Positions 34,685 through 42,961 of a stretch of 64,000 nucleotides of DNA are shown one piece after another; positions within the stretch are counted from its first letter, which is position 1; each line of letters starts with the position of its first letter. The position numbers and the translations under genes were made by a program. The notes below the pieces were generated by a model. That model was not told where the DNA came from, did not search any database, and was given only the letters and a program-made list of their open reading frames with translations. This DNA is from VRUE01 sp963816785 (GTDB lineage: Bacteria > Actinomycetota > Thermoleophilia > Solirubrobacterales > 70-9): NCBI GenBank assembly GCA_963816785.1, contig CAWFLL010000004.1, forward strand, positions 1,054,001-1,118,000, written 5' to 3'.

Positions 34685-35319
34685 CGCGAGCGATACTTGA
34701 TGTGGGTGACGCCGGGCGCCTCGAGCACCCGGACCTGCTCGAACTCCGCACCCGCCGTCGTCTCGTCTAACAGCCGGGCGCCGCTGCCGAGCAGCACCGG
34801 GACGATGTTTAGCCACATCTCGTCGACCAGGCCGGCCGCGATGTACTGCTGGACCGCGCCGGCTCCGCCACCGAGTGACACGTCCTTGCCGTCCGCCGCG
34901 GCCGTCGCCCGCTCGAGCGCCGACTCGATCCCGTCGGTGACGAAGTGGAACGTCGTCCCCCCTTCCATCTCTAGCGGCTCGCGCTCGTGGTGGGTGAGGA
35001 TGAAGACCGGCGCGTGGTATGGCGGATCGTCCCCCCACCACCCCCGCCAGGGATCCTCGCCCCAGGGGCCCGGCCCGCCACCGAACATGTTGCGGCCCAT
35101 CACGACCGCCCCGATGCCATCGAAGGCCTCCTCGAGGACCTCGCTGCTGGCGGTCACCTCGCCGCCCTCCTGGCCATGTGAGCCGCGCCAGGCGGCGGTC
35201 TTGAACGCCCACTGGTGCAGCGCCATCCCACCTTCGCCGAGGGGATGCTCCTCGCTCTGGTTCGGCCCGGCGATGAGGCCGTCCATCGAGACCGAGATCT
35301 GAAGCCTCAGCTTCGCCAC
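34681..35319 (-). CDS. Dihydrofolate reductase-like (RibD C-terminal) family protein
   Basis: The 212-aa protein has the fold signatures of the RibD C-terminal/bacterial bifunctional deaminase-reductase family: ISVSMDGLIAGPN at the N-terminus, GAVVMGRNMF for NADPH binding, and SLGGGAGAVQQYIAAGLVDEMWLNIVPVLLG. Proteins of this group are NADPH-dependent reductases of unknown substrate, frequently found as single genes in Actinobacteria. The start is GTG 35319. It is divergent from the secreted repeat protein at 35369. Confidence 0.87.
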   Translation of the reverse strand: MAKLRLQISVSMDGLIAGPNQSEEHPLGEGGMALHQWAFKTAAWRGSHGQEGGEVTASSEVLEEAFDGIGAVVMGRNMFGGGPGPWGEDPWRGWWGDDPPYHAPVFILTHHEREPLEMEGGTTFHFVTDGIESALERATAAADGKDVSLGGGAGAVQQYIAAGLVDEMWLNIVPVLLGSGARLLDETTAGAEFEQVRVLEAPGVTHIKYRSR

Positions 35320-35356
35320 CTGTCCATTCTGCCTATCCGGAGCGCCGGTTCGTTGC

Positions 35357-35362
35357 TACGTT
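35357..35362 (+). promoter_or_regulatory. -10 box of the 35.4-kb secreted protein
   Basis: TACGTT lies 6 nt before the ATG at 35369, a leaderless arrangement identical in box sequence to that at 32131-32136. Confidence 0.45.
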
Positions 35363-35368
35363 GCTCGA

Positions 35369-37336
35369 ATGCGCTGGGCGAGCACGCTCGCGGTCCTCTT
35401 CATCGTTCTGCTCCTCCCAGCCGGGGCTGCGGCAACGCCGACATGGCTGGGGCCGGTCACGCTCTCGCCCGCCGGTGAGGAGAACCTGTCCGGAGACATC
35501 GCCCTCGGCCCCGACGGCACCGCGATCGCGGTCTGGCGGCGCGCGACCTGCTCGGGCAGCTCCGAGAAACACAAATGCGAAAACGGGCGGATCCAGTACG
35601 CGGTGCGTCCCCCGGGTGGAAGCTTCTCGGCCGCTGTCGAGATGCCCGCGGACCCGGGCGAACCCGGCGCCGATACACCGAGGGTGGCATTCGACGGCGC
35701 GGGGAGCGCGATCGCCGTCTGGGCGAGCAGTGCCGGGCCCGTGAAGCGCATTCGCTACTCGTTTCGGCCGCCAGGGGGCGCCTTCGGGGCTACCGAGACG
35801 ATCGCCGAGCCCCTCGAAGGCTTTCCCGGCTTCCCACAGCTGGCGATCACCCCGGGGGGACGTGCCGTCGTCGCCTTCGAACGCTATGTCGAAGGCAAAC
35901 CCGTTCCCAGCTACGCGGTGAGGCCAGCGGGGGGCGACTTCGGGCCGACCGAGACGATTGCCGGCGACACCGGAGGCCTGAACGGGTCGCCGATCGTGCG
36001 CCTGGACGACGCCGGGAACGGTATCGCCGCCTGGATGAGCAACGAGCCCGAAGTCGGATTGACCGTCCGCTACGCGCAGCTCGCTGCCGGATCGAGCCAG
36101 TTCGCCCCGACGCAGACGATCGAGCTTGGTGCCCTGCCTGATCTCGCGATGTCGCCGTCCGGAGCGGCGGTGATCGTGTGGACCGCATCAGAAGGAGCGG
36201 ATGAGGTTCGGTACGCGTTCCGACCCCCGGGCGGCAATTTCGGCCCATCTCTCTCGATCCCCGAACCGGAGGGCCCGCTGGCTCCCAGCGTGGCCATGGA
36301 CCCGGAGGGTCGCGCGGTGGTGATCTGGTCGTATCTGAACAACCCGGTGTATGTCACCAGGTGGGCCGCAGCACCGGCCGGGGGGCCGTTTGGGCCGCCC
36401 TTCACCGTGGCCCCGGGCCGAGATGCCTCCCCGACCGACCTGGCCATCAGCCGCCAGGGGACCGCCCTGGTGCTGTTGGCCGATCGGTCGGGCCAGCTCC
36501 TACAGACCGCTGCCTCGCTGCGACCCCCGGGCGGAGCCTTCGGTGAGCCGGTCTTGCTCCCAGGCCCACCTCAGGGCATCTCATTCGGCGGCGTCGCCGC
36601 GGCGTTCGACCCGGACGGGAATGCCGCGGCGCTGTGGAGCGGCAGGGAGCCGTCTACGGACACTCCACACGATGTGCCGGTCCTCGCCGCGGGCCTCGAC
36701 GGCGCGGGGCCGCGGATCGACTCTCTCCGGGTCCCCGCCCGGGCGGGTGAGCGCAAGCGAGTAACGATGACGATGACCGCGACCGACGTCTGGTCGTCCG
36801 TCGCTTCGACCGGGTTCGAGTTCGGGGATCGCGACAAAGCCGCGGGCCCATCGGTGCGGCATCGCTATCGCCGCGCGGGGAAATACACGGTGACCGCCTC
36901 CGCCACGGACGCGTTCGGCAACACCACCTCAGTGACGAGGGTGCTGCGGGTGCTCAACCTCAAACCGTCGATCGGCAAACTGCGGCTGGTGCCGCGGGCG
37001 TTCCCGGTCGCCGCTGCGGGGAGCTCCCGGGCTTCACGGAGGACGGGCACCAGCATCCGCTTCCGCCTCTCGGAGAGGGCGACGGTGCGACTCACCGTGC
37101 TTCGCCGTCGGCGGGGCGCGAGGGCGAGCGCCAAGAGGGGAGGCTTCAAACGGGTCGGGAGGATCGTCCGCCGCAACCGGCGCGCCGGCGCCAACCGGAT
37201 CCGGTTCAGCGGCCATATCGGCGAGAAGACACTGGTGCCCGGCAGCTACCGGTTCGTCGCGGTCGCGACCGACCGGAACAACAAACGGTCGAAGCCTCGC
37301 AAAGCGGGCTTCCGCGTCCTCGGCGCCGGTCGCTAG
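35369..37336 (+). CDS. Large secreted repeat protein with PKD-like domain and basic C-terminal module
   Basis: The 655-aa protein begins with a signal peptide (TLAVLFIVLLLPAGAAATP). About eight repeats of 45-50 residues follow, each with a core like (R)YAVRPPGGxFGxxExI and IAVWxxS, forming a probable beta-propeller. A PKD-like segment near residues 470-530 (GKYTVTASATDAFGN) is followed by a very basic C-terminal module, RFRLSERATVRLTVLRRRRG to GSYRFVAVATD, also seen in other secreted proteins of this window. The function is probably surface binding. Repeats and signal peptide are seen; the rest is inference. Confidence 0.8.
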   Translation: MRWASTLAVLFIVLLLPAGAAATPTWLGPVTLSPAGEENLSGDIALGPDGTAIAVWRRATCSGSSEKHKCENGRIQYAVRPPGGSFSAAVEMPADPGEPGADTPRVAFDGAGSAIAVWASSAGPVKRIRYSFRPPGGAFGATETIAEPLEGFPGFPQLAITPGGRAVVAFERYVEGKPVPSYAVRPAGGDFGPTETIAGDTGGLNGSPIVRLDDAGNGIAAWMSNEPEVGLTVRYAQLAAGSSQFAPTQTIELGALPDLAMSPSGAAVIVWTASEGADEVRYAFRPPGGNFGPSLSIPEPEGPLAPSVAMDPEGRAVVIWSYLNNPVYVTRWAAAPAGGPFGPPFTVAPGRDASPTDLAISRQGTALVLLADRSGQLLQTAASLRPPGGAFGEPVLLPGPPQGISFGGVAAAFDPDGNAAALWSGREPSTDTPHDVPVLAAGLDGAGPRIDSLRVPARAGERKRVTMTMTATDVWSSVASTGFEFGDRDKAAGPSVRHRYRRAGKYTVTASATDAFGNTTSVTRVLRVLNLKPSIGKLRLVPRAFPVAAAGSSRASRRTGTSIRFRLSERATVRLTVLRRRRGARASAKRGGFKRVGRIVRRNRRAGANRIRFSGHIGEKTLVPGSYRFVAVATDRNNKRSKPRKAGFRVLGAGR

Positions 37337-38382
37337 GAGACGGTCCAGGTGTCGCCGGAGCGCAGCAGATCGTCGACGTCTGCCAACGAGGCTCCGGCGT
37401 GGGCGGCGTTCAGCTCCCGCTGGCGCCCCTCGCCGTAGACGGGCCGCTTGACCGCGCGCAGGACGCCGATCGGGGTCGGCCCGTTGGGGCGCTCGGAAAG
37501 CCGCGCCAGGGCGACGGCGTGGCTCTGGTTGTCGAGATGCGAGTCGTGGACGACCACCGCGGCCTCTCCGACCTCCTCGATGTCGGCCACGGTGAGGCTC
37601 CCGTCGGGGGCGCGGACGACGCCGCGCTCGCCGTCGGCGCCGAACCGGATCGGTTTGCCGTGCTCGAGGCGGATCTGGTTCGGGGCGCCGACCTTGCCGC
37701 GGACGGCGTCGAACGCGCCGTCGTTGAAGACGTTGCAGTTCTGGTAGATCTCGACGAAGGCGGCGCCCTCGTGCTCGGCGGCGGCGCGGAGGACCTCGGC
37801 CATGTGCTTCTTCTCGACGTCGACGGTGCGGGCGACGAACGAGGCCTCGGCGCCGAGTGCCAGCGCGAGTGGGTTGAACGGCGGGTCCTCGGAGCCGAAC
37901 GGGGTCGACTTGGTGATCTTGCCCTTCTCGCTGGTCGGCGAGTACTGCCCCTTGGTGAGGCCGTAGATCTGGTTGTTGAAGAGCAGGATCGTGATCGGGA
38001 CGTTGCGCCGCAGGGCGTGGATCAGGTGGTTGCCGCCGATCGAGAGCGAGTCCCCGTCCCCGGTCACCACCCAGACCGAGAGGTCCTCGCGCGAGGACGC
38101 GATCCCGGTCGCGAGCGCCGGCGCGCGGCCGTGGATGCCGTGCATCCCGTAGGTGTCCATGTAGTAGACGAAGCGGCCGGCGCAGCCGATGCCGGAAATG
38201 AAGACGGTGCGCTCCGGCGGGATGCCGAGCTCCGGCATCAGGGCCTGGACGCTGGCGAGGATCGCGTAGTCCCCGCAGCCCGGGCACCAGCGCGTTTCCT
38301 GGTCGGACTGGAAGTCGGCCTTGGCCAGCATCGGCAGCGCCTTGCCGTTGCCGCCGCTGCCGTTGCTGCCGTTCCCGCTCAC
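37333..38382 (-). CDS. korB: 2-oxoacid:ferredoxin oxidoreductase, beta subunit
   Basis: The 349-aa subunit binds thiamine diphosphate. RWCPGCGDYAIL at the N-terminus and GIGCAGR are characteristic, and VTGDGDSLSIGGNH with ILLFNNQIYGLTKGQ is the ThDP-binding motif. With korA it oxidatively decarboxylates a 2-oxoacid, probably 2-oxoglutarate, to the acyl-CoA with reduction of ferredoxin. Its GTG start overlaps the korA stop (GTGA). It converges on the secreted repeat gene, with a 4-bp overlap. Confidence 0.92.
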   Translation of the reverse strand: MSGNGSNGSGGNGKALPMLAKADFQSDQETRWCPGCGDYAILASVQALMPELGIPPERTVFISGIGCAGRFVYYMDTYGMHGIHGRAPALATGIASSREDLSVWVVTGDGDSLSIGGNHLIHALRRNVPITILLFNNQIYGLTKGQYSPTSEKGKITKSTPFGSEDPPFNPLALALGAEASFVARTVDVEKKHMAEVLRAAAEHEGAAFVEIYQNCNVFNDGAFDAVRGKVGAPNQIRLEHGKPIRFGADGERGVVRAPDGSLTVADIEEVGEAAVVVHDSHLDNQSHAVALARLSERPNGPTPIGVLRAVKRPVYGEGRQRELNAAHAGASLADVDDLLRSGDTWTVS

Positions 38383-40250
38383 GAAATTATCTCCAGGATC
38401 GCCTGTTCCATCTCTTCGGCGAGGATCGGCAGGCCCTCGACCTTGTTGTAGCCGATCGCGTCGACGACGAATTCCGCACGGATGATGTTGAGGAGCTGGC
38501 CGGTGTTCAACTCCGGGATCAGGACCTTCGGAAAGCGTCTGACGACCTCACCGGTGTTGGCGGGGAGCGGGTGGACGTGGCGGAGGTGGGCGATCGCGAT
38601 CGGGACGTCGTTTTCCCGCACCCGTCTCGCCGCAGCCCGGACCACGCCGTAGGTCGACCCCCAGCCGAGCACCAGCAGCTCGGCGCCGTCGTCGGCGTCG
38701 ACCTCGAGCTCGGGCAGCTCCTCGGCCAGCTTCTCGAGCTTGCCCGCGCGCAGCCTCGTCATCAGCGCGTGGTTGCCGGGGTCGTAGCTGATGTTGCCGC
38801 TGCCGTCCTCCTTCTCGAGGCCGCCGAGCCGGTGCTGGAGGCCGGGTGTCCCCGGGACCGCCCACGGCCGCGCGCCGCGCTCGTCGCGGAGGTAGGGCAT
38901 GAAATCGTCGCCGGTGTTCGGGGCCTCGGCGAAGTCGGGGTCGATCTCGGGCAGCTCGGAGCTGTCGGGAATCCGCCACGGCTCGGAGGAGTTGGCGAGG
39001 AAGGTGTCGCCGAGCAGGATCACCGGGGTGCGGTAGCGGACGGCGGTGCGAACCGCTTCGACCGCTGAGTTGAAGCAGTCGGCGGGGGTCGAGGGAGCCA
39101 GCACGGGGATCGGCGACTCGCCGTGGCGGCCGTGGATCGCCATCAGCAGGTCGCCCTGCTCGGTCTTCGTCGGCATCCCGGTCGACGGCCCGGCCCGCTG
39201 CACATCGACGATCACCATCGGCAGCTCGAGTGTCGCCGCCAGCCCAATCGTCTCCGCCTTCAGGTCCATCCCCGGCCCGCTGGTCGCGGTCACACCGAGC
39301 TGGCCGGCGAAGGCGGCGCCGAGCGCCATGTTCGCCGCCGCGATCTCATCCTCGGCCTGCAGGGTGCGAACGCCGAAGCGGTCGTGGCTGGCGAGGTGGT
39401 GGAGCAGCTCCGAGGCGGGCGTGATCGGGTAGCTGGCGAAGAACATCTGCAGGCCGCTCCTGACGCTGGCCGCGATCAGCCCCAGCGCCATCGCCTGGCT
39501 GCCGTCGATGTTTCGGTACTCGCCCGGCTCCAGCGGCGCCGGCTCGATCTCGATCGGGGTCGCCGCGATCTCCGTCGTCTCGCCGAAGTTGTAGCCGGCC
39601 TTGAAGGCGGCGATGTTCGCGTCCCGCACGGCGGGACGCTTGGCGAACTTCGTCTCCAGCCAGGAGATCGTCGACTCGACCGGGCGCCCGTACATCCACG
39701 AGATCAGCCCGAGGGCGAAGACGTTCTTGGTCCGCTGCGCTTCGGCCGGCTTCAGCCCCTCGATGTCGTCGGTGGCGCGGGTCGTCAGCGTCGTCATCGG
39801 CACCCGGAAGAGCTGGTAGCCATCGAGCTCCCCGTCGTCGAGGGGGTTGGTCTCGTAGCCGGCCTTGGCGAGGTTGCCTTTCGTGAACGCGTCCTCGTTG
39901 ACGATCACTGTCCCGCCCGACTCGAGCGCACCGAGGTGGGCGGCGAGGGCTGCCGGGTTCATCGCGACCAGCGTGTTCGGGTAGTCGCCCGGCGTGAGGA
40001 TGTCGCGCGAGGCGAAGTGGATCTGGAAGGCGGAGACGCCGTGCGGCGTGCCAGCCGGCGCCCGGATCTCGGCCGGGAAGTCGGGCAGGGTCGAGAGGTC
40101 GTTGCCGACCAACGCGGTCGCTGCCGTGAACCTGGCGCCGACAAGCTGCATGCCGTCGCCAGAGTCGCCAGCAAACCTGACGATCACCCGCTCTTGCTTT
40201 TTTGCCGTGGTTGCCACCTTCGGACTGGCTCGCTGGCCAGCCAACCTCAC
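38379..40250 (-). CDS. korA: 2-oxoacid:ferredoxin oxidoreductase, fused gamma-alpha subunit
   Basis: The 623-aa protein fuses a gamma domain (residues about 20-200, RFAGDSGDGMQLVGARF) to the alpha subunit (from about 230, ANMALGAAFAGQLGVTATSGPGMDLKAETIG). This two-subunit KorAB form is used for 2-oxoglutarate in Actinobacteria such as mycobacteria. The most upstream start is GTG 40250; GTG 40217 is nearer the conserved core and has a weak GAAG upstream. No Shine-Dalgarno sequence precedes the first. The pair forms an operon separate from ppk2. Confidence 0.9.
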   Translation of the reverse strand: MRLAGQRASPKVATTAKKQERVIVRFAGDSGDGMQLVGARFTAATALVGNDLSTLPDFPAEIRAPAGTPHGVSAFQIHFASRDILTPGDYPNTLVAMNPAALAAHLGALESGGTVIVNEDAFTKGNLAKAGYETNPLDDGELDGYQLFRVPMTTLTTRATDDIEGLKPAEAQRTKNVFALGLISWMYGRPVESTISWLETKFAKRPAVRDANIAAFKAGYNFGETTEIAATPIEIEPAPLEPGEYRNIDGSQAMALGLIAASVRSGLQMFFASYPITPASELLHHLASHDRFGVRTLQAEDEIAAANMALGAAFAGQLGVTATSGPGMDLKAETIGLAATLELPMVIVDVQRAGPSTGMPTKTEQGDLLMAIHGRHGESPIPVLAPSTPADCFNSAVEAVRTAVRYRTPVILLGDTFLANSSEPWRIPDSSELPEIDPDFAEAPNTGDDFMPYLRDERGARPWAVPGTPGLQHRLGGLEKEDGSGNISYDPGNHALMTRLRAGKLEKLAEELPELEVDADDGAELLVLGWGSTYGVVRAAARRVRENDVPIAIAHLRHVHPLPANTGEVVRRFPKVLIPELNTGQLLNIIRAEFVVDAIGYNKVEGLPILAEEMEQAILEIIS

Positions 40251-40335
40251 AAGTTAATACTTCCAGCCGGTCGGCCGCGGCATCTTTGATTCAGAACCCG
40301 GGCACGGGCCCCCAGGTGCGCCCATGGAGGTCCCC

Positions 40336-41127
40336 TCACTCGACCCGGTAGCGCTCCGGGACGAAGGTCTGGGTCTCGACGGGCGGACGCACGTAGGCCC
40401 GCTCCTGGCGCGGTGGGAGCTCGATCGGCTCGTGGTCGACGTGCTCATAGGGGACCTGTTCGAGCAGATGGGCGATCAGGTTGAGGCGCGCGGTCCGCTT
40501 GTCGTCGGCCTCGACCACGAACCACGGCGACTCCTTGGTGTCGGTGTAGGCGAACATCTCGTCCTTCGCTTCGGCGTAGTCGACCCAGCGGGCCCGGGCC
40601 TCGATGTCGATCGGGCTCAGCTTCCAGCGCTTCGCCGGGTCCTTCAGCCGCGCCTTGAATCGCCGCTCCTGCTCCTCGTCGGAGACCGAGAGCCAGTACT
40701 TGACGAGGTGGATGCCCGAGCGCTGGATGATCCGCTCGAACTGCGGGCAGGAGCGCATGAACTCCTCGTACTCGGCGTCGGTGCAGAAGCCCATCACCCG
40801 CTCGACCCCGGCGCGGTTGTACCAGCTGCGGTCGAACAGCACCATCTCTCCCGCCGCCGGCAGATGAGCCACGTAGCGCTGGAAGTACCACTGGGTCCGC
40901 TCGCGGTCGCTGGGCGTGCCGAGCGCGACGGTGCGAATCACTCGCGGGTTGGTCCGTTCGGAGATGCGGCGGATAACCCCGCCCTTGCCGGCGGTGTCGC
41001 GTCCCTCGAACAGGACGACGACTTTGAGCCCCTCCCGCACGATCCATTCCTGCAACCGCACCAGCTCGACCTGCATGCGGCGGAGCTCCTTCTCGTACCC
41101 GTCCCTGTCGAGGACCTTGGTCTTCAC
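40336..41127 (-). CDS. ppk2: Polyphosphate kinase 2
   Basis: The 263-aa enzyme transfers phosphate between polyphosphate and nucleotides (GDP/ADP). The Walker A motif GRDTAGKGG is at residues 42-50, the Walker B/lid region has FDRSWYNRAGVERVMGF, and IDIEARARWVDYAEAKDEMF is the conserved helical lid. The size matches one-domain class I PPK2. The ATG at 41127 is well supported by conservation of KVLDRDGYEKEL. A short leaderless frame lies just upstream on the same strand. Confidence 0.93.
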   Translation of the reverse strand: MKTKVLDRDGYEKELRRMQVELVRLQEWIVREGLKVVVLFEGRDTAGKGGVIRRISERTNPRVIRTVALGTPSDRERTQWYFQRYVAHLPAAGEMVLFDRSWYNRAGVERVMGFCTDAEYEEFMRSCPQFERIIQRSGIHLVKYWLSVSDEEQERRFKARLKDPAKRWKLSPIDIEARARWVDYAEAKDEMFAYTDTKESPWFVVEADDKRTARLNLIAHLLEQVPYEHVDHEPIELPPRQERAYVRPPVETQTFVPERYRVE

Positions 41128-41136
41128 GAGCCGACC

Positions 41137-41262
41137 CTAACGCCAGCCCCCGAGCCGCCGCCAAACCGCGGTGACCAGCCCGCTCATCAGCGCCACCGCC
41201 TCGTCTTCGGACAGACCCTGGGTCCTGACGAGGACGCCGGTGAGCCGGGGCGACTGCTCCAC
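41137..41262 (-). CDS. Putative 41-aa leaderless protein upstream of ppk2
   Basis: GTG 41262 lies 6 nt behind a TAGGCT box on the minus strand. The frame runs to TAG at 41137-41139, 10 bp before the ppk2 start. The peptide is helical and mostly charged to hydrophobic (GLSEDEAVALMSGLVTAVWR). It may be a real small protein or a leader ORF for ppk2. Support is limited to promoter position and codon bias. Confidence 0.35.
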   Translation of the reverse strand: MEQSPRLTGVLVRTQGLSEDEAVALMSGLVTAVWRRLGGWR

Positions 41263-41313
41263 GCGGTCAGCCTATTCGCGGAAAATCCGTAGGGCACCGC
41301 CCGTGAGAGAAAT

Positions 41314-41319
41314 TAGGCT
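41314..41319 (+). promoter_or_regulatory. -10 box of the GMC oxidoreductase gene
   Basis: TAGGCT lies 8 nt before the ATG at 41328. It is divergent from the TAGGCT box serving the 41-aa frame before ppk2. Confidence 0.4.
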
Positions 41320-41327
41320 GCCCACCG

Positions 41328-42842
41328 ATGGCGGACCCCGACGGATACGACGTCTTGATCCTGGGCGGGGGCACGGCGGGATGCGTCCTCGCCGCCAGGC
41401 TGAGCGAGAACGGAGATCGCAGTGTCTGCCTGGTCGAGGCGGGGCCCGACTACGGCGCCCACGACGGCGGCGGCTGGCCGGAGGAGATGATCGACGGCCG
41501 CGGCGCGCCCGGCAGTCACGACTGGCGCGACGACCGGGGGACGCTGAGGGTCGCCCGGGTGATCGGCGGGTGTTCCGCCCACAACCTCTGCTTCTGGGTG
41601 CGCCCGGCGGCCCGCGACTGGGATCAGTGGAGCCGGGCCAGCGGCGACGAGGGCTGGTCGGCGGCAGCGATCGGCAGCTACGTCGAGCGCGTCGAGTCGC
41701 TGATGCCGTTGCGGCGCTTCCTGCCTGAGGAGCTGAATCCGTGGCTGCGGACCTGCATCGAGGCGGCCGCGGAGACGGGTCTCGGCGGGCTCGAGGACAT
41801 CAACGACCACACCCGCGACACCGGGTTGGGGCCGATGCCCGTCAACACGATCGGGACGAGCCGCTGGAACGCCGCCTTCGCCTACCTCGACGCTGCCCGC
41901 GGACGCCCTAACCTGACGATCCTCGACAAGGCGCTCGTCGACCGCGTCGACCTCGACGGCGACCGCGCGCTCGGGGCGACGGCCCGCCGCGGCGGCGCGG
42001 AGATACGGGTTCGAGCAGAGACCGTCGTCCTGGCCGCCGGCAGCTACGGCTCGCCGGCGGTGCTGATGCGAAGCGGGGTCGGGCCCGAGGCAGAGCTGGG
42101 GCGCCACGGCATCGCGGTCGCGGCGGACCTCCCCGTCGGCGAGCGCCTGCGGGACCACTTCCGGGTCCTGCTGCGGCTCTCGCCGAGCGCCGCCATGCAG
42201 GAGGAGATCGATCGCCACCAGGAGACGGGCCTGACCTTCTTCAGCCAGGGGCTGGGGCGGGCCCGCAGCTCGCAGGATGCCGAGGGGCCCTGGGACCTTC
42301 ACCTGATGGTCGGGCTGGTCGCCGCCGCCGACGCCGGCTTTTCCGAGCGCTCCGGCCACGTGCTCGCGCTCGATCCGGCGCTCGTGAAGCCGCGATGGAC
42401 GGGCTCGGTGCGGCTGCGCTCGAGCGACCCCGAGCAGCTGCCGGAGGTGACGCCGCAGGACCTACGCGACGCGGGAGACATGGAGGCGATCCTCGAGGGG
42501 ATCGAGCACTGCCGGGAGCTGATCCGTTCGCCGGCGGCGCGGGAGGCCTGGGAGGAGCAGCTCGTTCCCGATCCTGACCTGTCCGGCGCCGGACTGCGCG
42601 AGCACTGCGCCGATGGCGTCGCGCCCTACTTCCATCCGGTCGGCACCTGCGCGATGGGACGCCCGGACGACGGGCGATCCGTGGTCGACTCGGCCGGGCG
42701 GGTGCATGGATTCGAGAACCTCCACGTCGCCGACGCATCGATCATGCCGACGATCCCGCGCGCCAACACCAACCTGCCCGTGCTGGTCGCGGCGGAGCGG
42801 ATCGCGGACCTGCTCGATCGTCAGCCGGGCGAATCCGCCTGA
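41328..42842 (+). CDS. GMC-family FAD oxidoreductase (choline dehydrogenase-like)
   Basis: The 504-aa flavoenzyme has the N-terminal dinucleotide-binding motif DVLILGGGTAGCVLAARLSE, the GMC signature 1 region VIGGCSAHN, signature 2 VVLAAGSYGSPAVLMRSGVG, and the C-terminal HPVGTCAMG with the catalytic histidine plus NLHVADASIMPTIPRANTN. It oxidises an alcohol or sugar; the substrate is unknown. No partner cytochrome or aldehyde dehydrogenase is adjacent. Confidence 0.9.
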   Translation: MADPDGYDVLILGGGTAGCVLAARLSENGDRSVCLVEAGPDYGAHDGGGWPEEMIDGRGAPGSHDWRDDRGTLRVARVIGGCSAHNLCFWVRPAARDWDQWSRASGDEGWSAAAIGSYVERVESLMPLRRFLPEELNPWLRTCIEAAAETGLGGLEDINDHTRDTGLGPMPVNTIGTSRWNAAFAYLDAARGRPNLTILDKALVDRVDLDGDRALGATARRGGAEIRVRAETVVLAAGSYGSPAVLMRSGVGPEAELGRHGIAVAADLPVGERLRDHFRVLLRLSPSAAMQEEIDRHQETGLTFFSQGLGRARSSQDAEGPWDLHLMVGLVAAADAGFSERSGHVLALDPALVKPRWTGSVRLRSSDPEQLPEVTPQDLRDAGDMEAILEGIEHCRELIRSPAAREAWEEQLVPDPDLSGAGLREHCADGVAPYFHPVGTCAMGRPDDGRSVVDSAGRVHGFENLHVADASIMPTIPRANTNLPVLVAAERIADLLDRQPGESA

Positions 42843-42961
42843 CGGCTGACCCCGCGACATGCGCATGGCCAGAGCGCCTGCAATCCGTCCAAATGGTGGC
42901 GGGGGGCGGCGCGATCTGAAACTCTAGGAGCCGCTTCCGCGACGACCGCCGAGGGGAGATC

